The notes beneath the pieces were generated by a model, which worked only from the letters and a program-made list of their open reading frames with translations, was not told where the DNA came from and did not search any database. Positions 3,689 to 5,575 of a stretch of 5,575 nt of DNA are shown here, in pieces. The position numbers and the translations under genes are program-made. The DNA is taken from NCBI GenBank assembly GCA_022615525.1, contig JAKEGN010000416.1, positions 1 through 5,575 on the forward strand. Reading direction: 5' to 3'. This stretch comes from Woeseiaceae bacterium. GTDB lineage: Bacteria > Pseudomonadota > Gammaproteobacteria > Steroidobacterales > Woeseiaceae. Every line of letters starts with the position of its first letter. The first letter of the stretch is position 1.

Positions 3689-5479
3689 ATGAATATTTTG
3701 CGTAGCAATCACCAACAGATTGAGGATGTGAGACCCGCAACTGCAGACGATCGGCAAAGCCCCGCAAAAGCGTTGTTTTGCGGCGACATCCTGCAGGCGA
3801 GCTTGTGGCCGTTTCCTGACATGGATGCCGAGAAGAGCGATTCGCTTAATCTGGTTGTCGAGTCCGTTGATCGCTTCCTTGCCGACCGGCAAGAGGATTT
3901 CCAACGATGGGACCGCGATGGTGGACAGCCTGAGGAATTCATTGAAGCGCTCCGTGAGCTTGGCCTGTTCGGACTCATCATTCCCGAGGAGTTCGGTGGC
4001 ATAGGCCTGTCGAATGCTGCCTATTCCCGGGTGCTGCAACAGTGCAGCCGCTTCGACAGCTCTGCCTCACTGACCATCGGGGCGCACAGCTCGATCGGCA
4101 TGAAGGGATTGCTGTTATTCGGCACCGATGAGCAGAAGAATCGCTATCTTCCGGCCCTGGCCAGCGGCGAGCTGATTGCCGCATTCTGCCTGACGGAGCC
4201 GGGCTCGGGCTCCGATGCAGCATCGATATCCACGAGCGCCAGCAGACAGGATAGCGGCGACTGGCTGTTGAACGGCGAGAAGATCTGGATAACAAACGGC
4301 GGAGTCGCCAATTTCTATACGGTTTTTGCGCGAACGGACAGCCCCGCTGGCAAGGTATCGGCATTCCTTGTCGAGCGGAATTTCTCCGGGGTGTCGAGCG
4401 GCAAAAACGAACACAAGCTGGGTATCCGGGCGTCGTCAACAACCTCGGTCTTTTTTGACAACGTGCGAGTTCCTGCGGCAAACCTGCTCGGGGAGGAAGG
4501 AAAAGGCTTCAAGATAGCCATGTCGATTCTCAACAATGGTCGAACCGGTCTCGGCGGTGGCGCCGTCGGAGGCATGAAGGGTTGCATTGCGCTGTCCGTT
4601 CAGCAAGCCATGGAACGCAAGCAGTTTGGCAGGAGCATCGGTGAATTCGGCCTGATCAAGAAGAAGATTGCCGCCATGGCGGTTGACTGTTTTGCGGCCG
4701 AGAGCGTCGTATGGATGGTGGCGCACCTGATCGATTCAGGACACCCGGACTATTCGACAGAAGCCGCAATCAGCAAGGTTTTTGCCAGCGAAGCAATGTG
4801 TCGTACCGCGACCGAAGCGCTGCAAATCGCCGCCGGCAGTGGCTACATGCAGGAGTTGCCTTACGAACGCATTTTTCGCGACTCCCGCATACTGACCATT
4901 TTTGAAGGAACAAGCGAGATCCTGCGTCTGTTCATCGCGCTGTCCGGTATACGGGATTCGGGCCGGTTGTTGCAGGACGTCAGTGAGGCGTTTGACGATA
5001 TTACAAGCAATCCGATCAAGGGATTCGGCCTGTTGGCCGATTACGCCGGCCGACGCCTTGGCAACCTGGCATCCGTCGGTCAGAATCGAATTGTAGGGGC
5101 AGTGCCGGATGAACTTCGGGACGATGCACTGGTTTTCGAAAAATACACCCTGGAACTCGGCAGGATGACGGACGTCGTGTTGCGCCGCCACGGGAAATCC
5201 ATCGTTGAGAAGCAGTTTGCCCTCGAGCGCCTCGCCGACGTTGCCATAGATCTGTTCGTAGGCCTGTGCGTACTTTCAAGGGTCAGCTCGATGAACAACG
5301 ACAGCAGCGAACAGTACCGTCAAGCAATATCCATCGCACACGTTTTCAGCCAGCAGGCCAAGCGGCGCATGAACAGGGGCCTGCGTGCCATGCTGCACAA
5401 CGAGGACGAAGCAGCGAAATCCCTGGCTGCGTTCCTGTTCGAGGCCAAGGAATATCCCTGGGATACCTATCGCGTCTGA
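3689..5479 (+). CDS. Acyl-CoA dehydrogenase, VLCAD/ACAD9-like
   Basis: A 596-residue FAD-dependent acyl-CoA dehydrogenase, catalysing the first step of beta-oxidation (alpha,beta-desaturation of acyl-CoA). Family features in order: an N-terminal SPAKALFCGDI...LWPFP segment (24-43) like the leader of mature VLCAD/ACAD9; N-terminal helical domain (about 50-165); the FAD/substrate motif LTEPGSGSDAASI (168-180); the beta domain with WITNGG (200-205); SILNNGRTGLGGG (279-291); RKQFGRSIGEF (310-320); and the catalytic-base motif IFEGTSEI with Glu406. Residues about 420-596 form the extra C-terminal domain that sets VLCAD/ACAD9 apart from ~380-residue dehydrogenases, suggesting long-chain substrates. 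The start keeps the conserved N-terminal segment, so the next downstream Met (residue 45) is too late. It begins 9 bases after the anti-sigma stop, with GGGAG 12 bases upstream, so it is very probably cotranscribed with the sigma factor. Confidence 0.93.
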   Translation: MNILRSNHQQIEDVRPATADDRQSPAKALFCGDILQASLWPFPDMDAEKSDSLNLVVESVDRFLADRQEDFQRWDRDGGQPEEFIEALRELGLFGLIIPEEFGGIGLSNAAYSRVLQQCSRFDSSASLTIGAHSSIGMKGLLLFGTDEQKNRYLPALASGELIAAFCLTEPGSGSDAASISTSASRQDSGDWLLNGEKIWITNGGVANFYTVFARTDSPAGKVSAFLVERNFSGVSSGKNEHKLGIRASSTTSVFFDNVRVPAANLLGEEGKGFKIAMSILNNGRTGLGGGAVGGMKGCIALSVQQAMERKQFGRSIGEFGLIKKKIAAMAVDCFAAESVVWMVAHLIDSGHPDYSTEAAISKVFASEAMCRTATEALQIAAGSGYMQELPYERIFRDSRILTIFEGTSEILRLFIALSGIRDSGRLLQDVSEAFDDITSNPIKGFGLLADYAGRRLGNLASVGQNRIVGAVPDELRDDALVFEKYTLELGRMTDVVLRRHGKSIVEKQFALERLADVAIDLFVGLCVLSRVSSMNNDSSEQYRQAISIAHVFSQQAKRRMNRGLRAMLHNEDEAAKSLAAFLFEAKEYPWDTYRV

Positions 5480-5519
5480 ACTTGCGCGTCTCCGGCGGAC
5501 CCCGGTTTTCTGCGGTCCT

Positions 5520-5547
5520 GTAACCTTTCACTTAGCGTCAGCAACTA
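5520..5547 (+). promoter_or_regulatory. ECF-type promoter copy C (reads out of right edge)
   Basis: GTAACC (5520-5525), a 16-base spacer beginning TTT, then CAACTA (5542-5547). It has the same design as copies A and B but the opposite orientation, placed 40 bases after the acyl-CoA dehydrogenase stop. A start near 5554 followed by AGGAG at 5563-5567 would lead straight into a gene whose start codon should lie at or just beyond the window end. Confidence 0.7.
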
Positions 5548-5562
5548 TGTGCTGTGCAATTC

Positions 5563-5567
5563 AGGAG
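5563..5567 (+). promoter_or_regulatory. Shine-Dalgarno of a gene starting beyond the right edge
   Basis: AGGAG is followed by CAGCACCC and the window end, with no start codon yet. Normal spacing would put the start codon within a few bases past 5575. Its position about 10 bases after the predicted start of promoter copy C supports both calls. Confidence 0.45.
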
Positions 5568-5575
5568 CAGCACCC

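Noticed and set aside
3980..5280. Several long minus-strand frames opposite the acyl-CoA dehydrogenase
   Set aside because: They are explained by codon bias of the strongly conserved plus-strand gene; translations are Arg/Ser/Pro-rich and motif-free.
5492..5518. Terminator after the acyl-CoA dehydrogenase (CCGG/CCGG followed by TTTT, or GGACC/GGTCC)
   Set aside because: Stems are only 4-5 bp, with loops of 6 and 12 bases, and the T-run is short. It is too weak to call an intrinsic terminator.

Overview
The window reads as chromosomal DNA of a Gram-negative bacterium, most likely a gammaproteobacterium. The evidence is an Mla-type outer-membrane lipid-transport operon whose ATPase keeps motifs typical of beta/gammaproteobacterial MlaF, moderate-to-high GC with normal codon use, and tight operon packing. 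The genus cannot be named from the sequence. No tRNA, rRNA, insertion sequence, CRISPR array or phage gene is visible.

Layout. Left block, minus strand (about 2545 down to 147): mlaF (ABC ATPase), mlaE (permease), mlaD (MCE protein) and mlaB (STAS protein), joined by 4-base stop/start overlaps or a 1-base gap. The periplasmic carrier gene mlaC, usually between mlaD and mlaB, is absent. Middle (2546-2763): a divergent control region. Right block, plus strand (2764-5479): an ECF sigma factor, a short zinc-finger (HxxxCxxC) anti-sigma candidate, and a 596-residue VLCAD/ACAD9-like acyl-CoA dehydrogenase, again closely packed. The outer edges (1-146 and 5480-5575) are mostly non-coding.

Main discovery. 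A bipartite promoter-like element, GTAACCTTT with GTAACC exactly 16 bases before CAAC(C/T)A, occurs three times: upstream of mlaF (minus strand, 2678-2651), at the end of mlaB reading out of the left edge (minus strand, 150-123), and after the acyl-CoA dehydrogenase reading out of the right edge (plus strand, 5520-5547). All three lie in or at the border of intergenic DNA. A fourth, diverged relative (TGAACTT, with the AAC-N20-CYA spacing retained) lies directly upstream of the sigma gene. This is the architecture of an ECF sigma regulon, and the sigma factor encoded here is the natural candidate.

Working model (inference): the ECF sigma, restrained by the zinc-finger protein, drives its own operon, the divergent mla operon and at least two flanking transcripts. 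That would join phospholipid transport between the membranes with long-chain acyl-CoA oxidation in one envelope-lipid response. The signal and the flanking target genes lie outside what can be seen.
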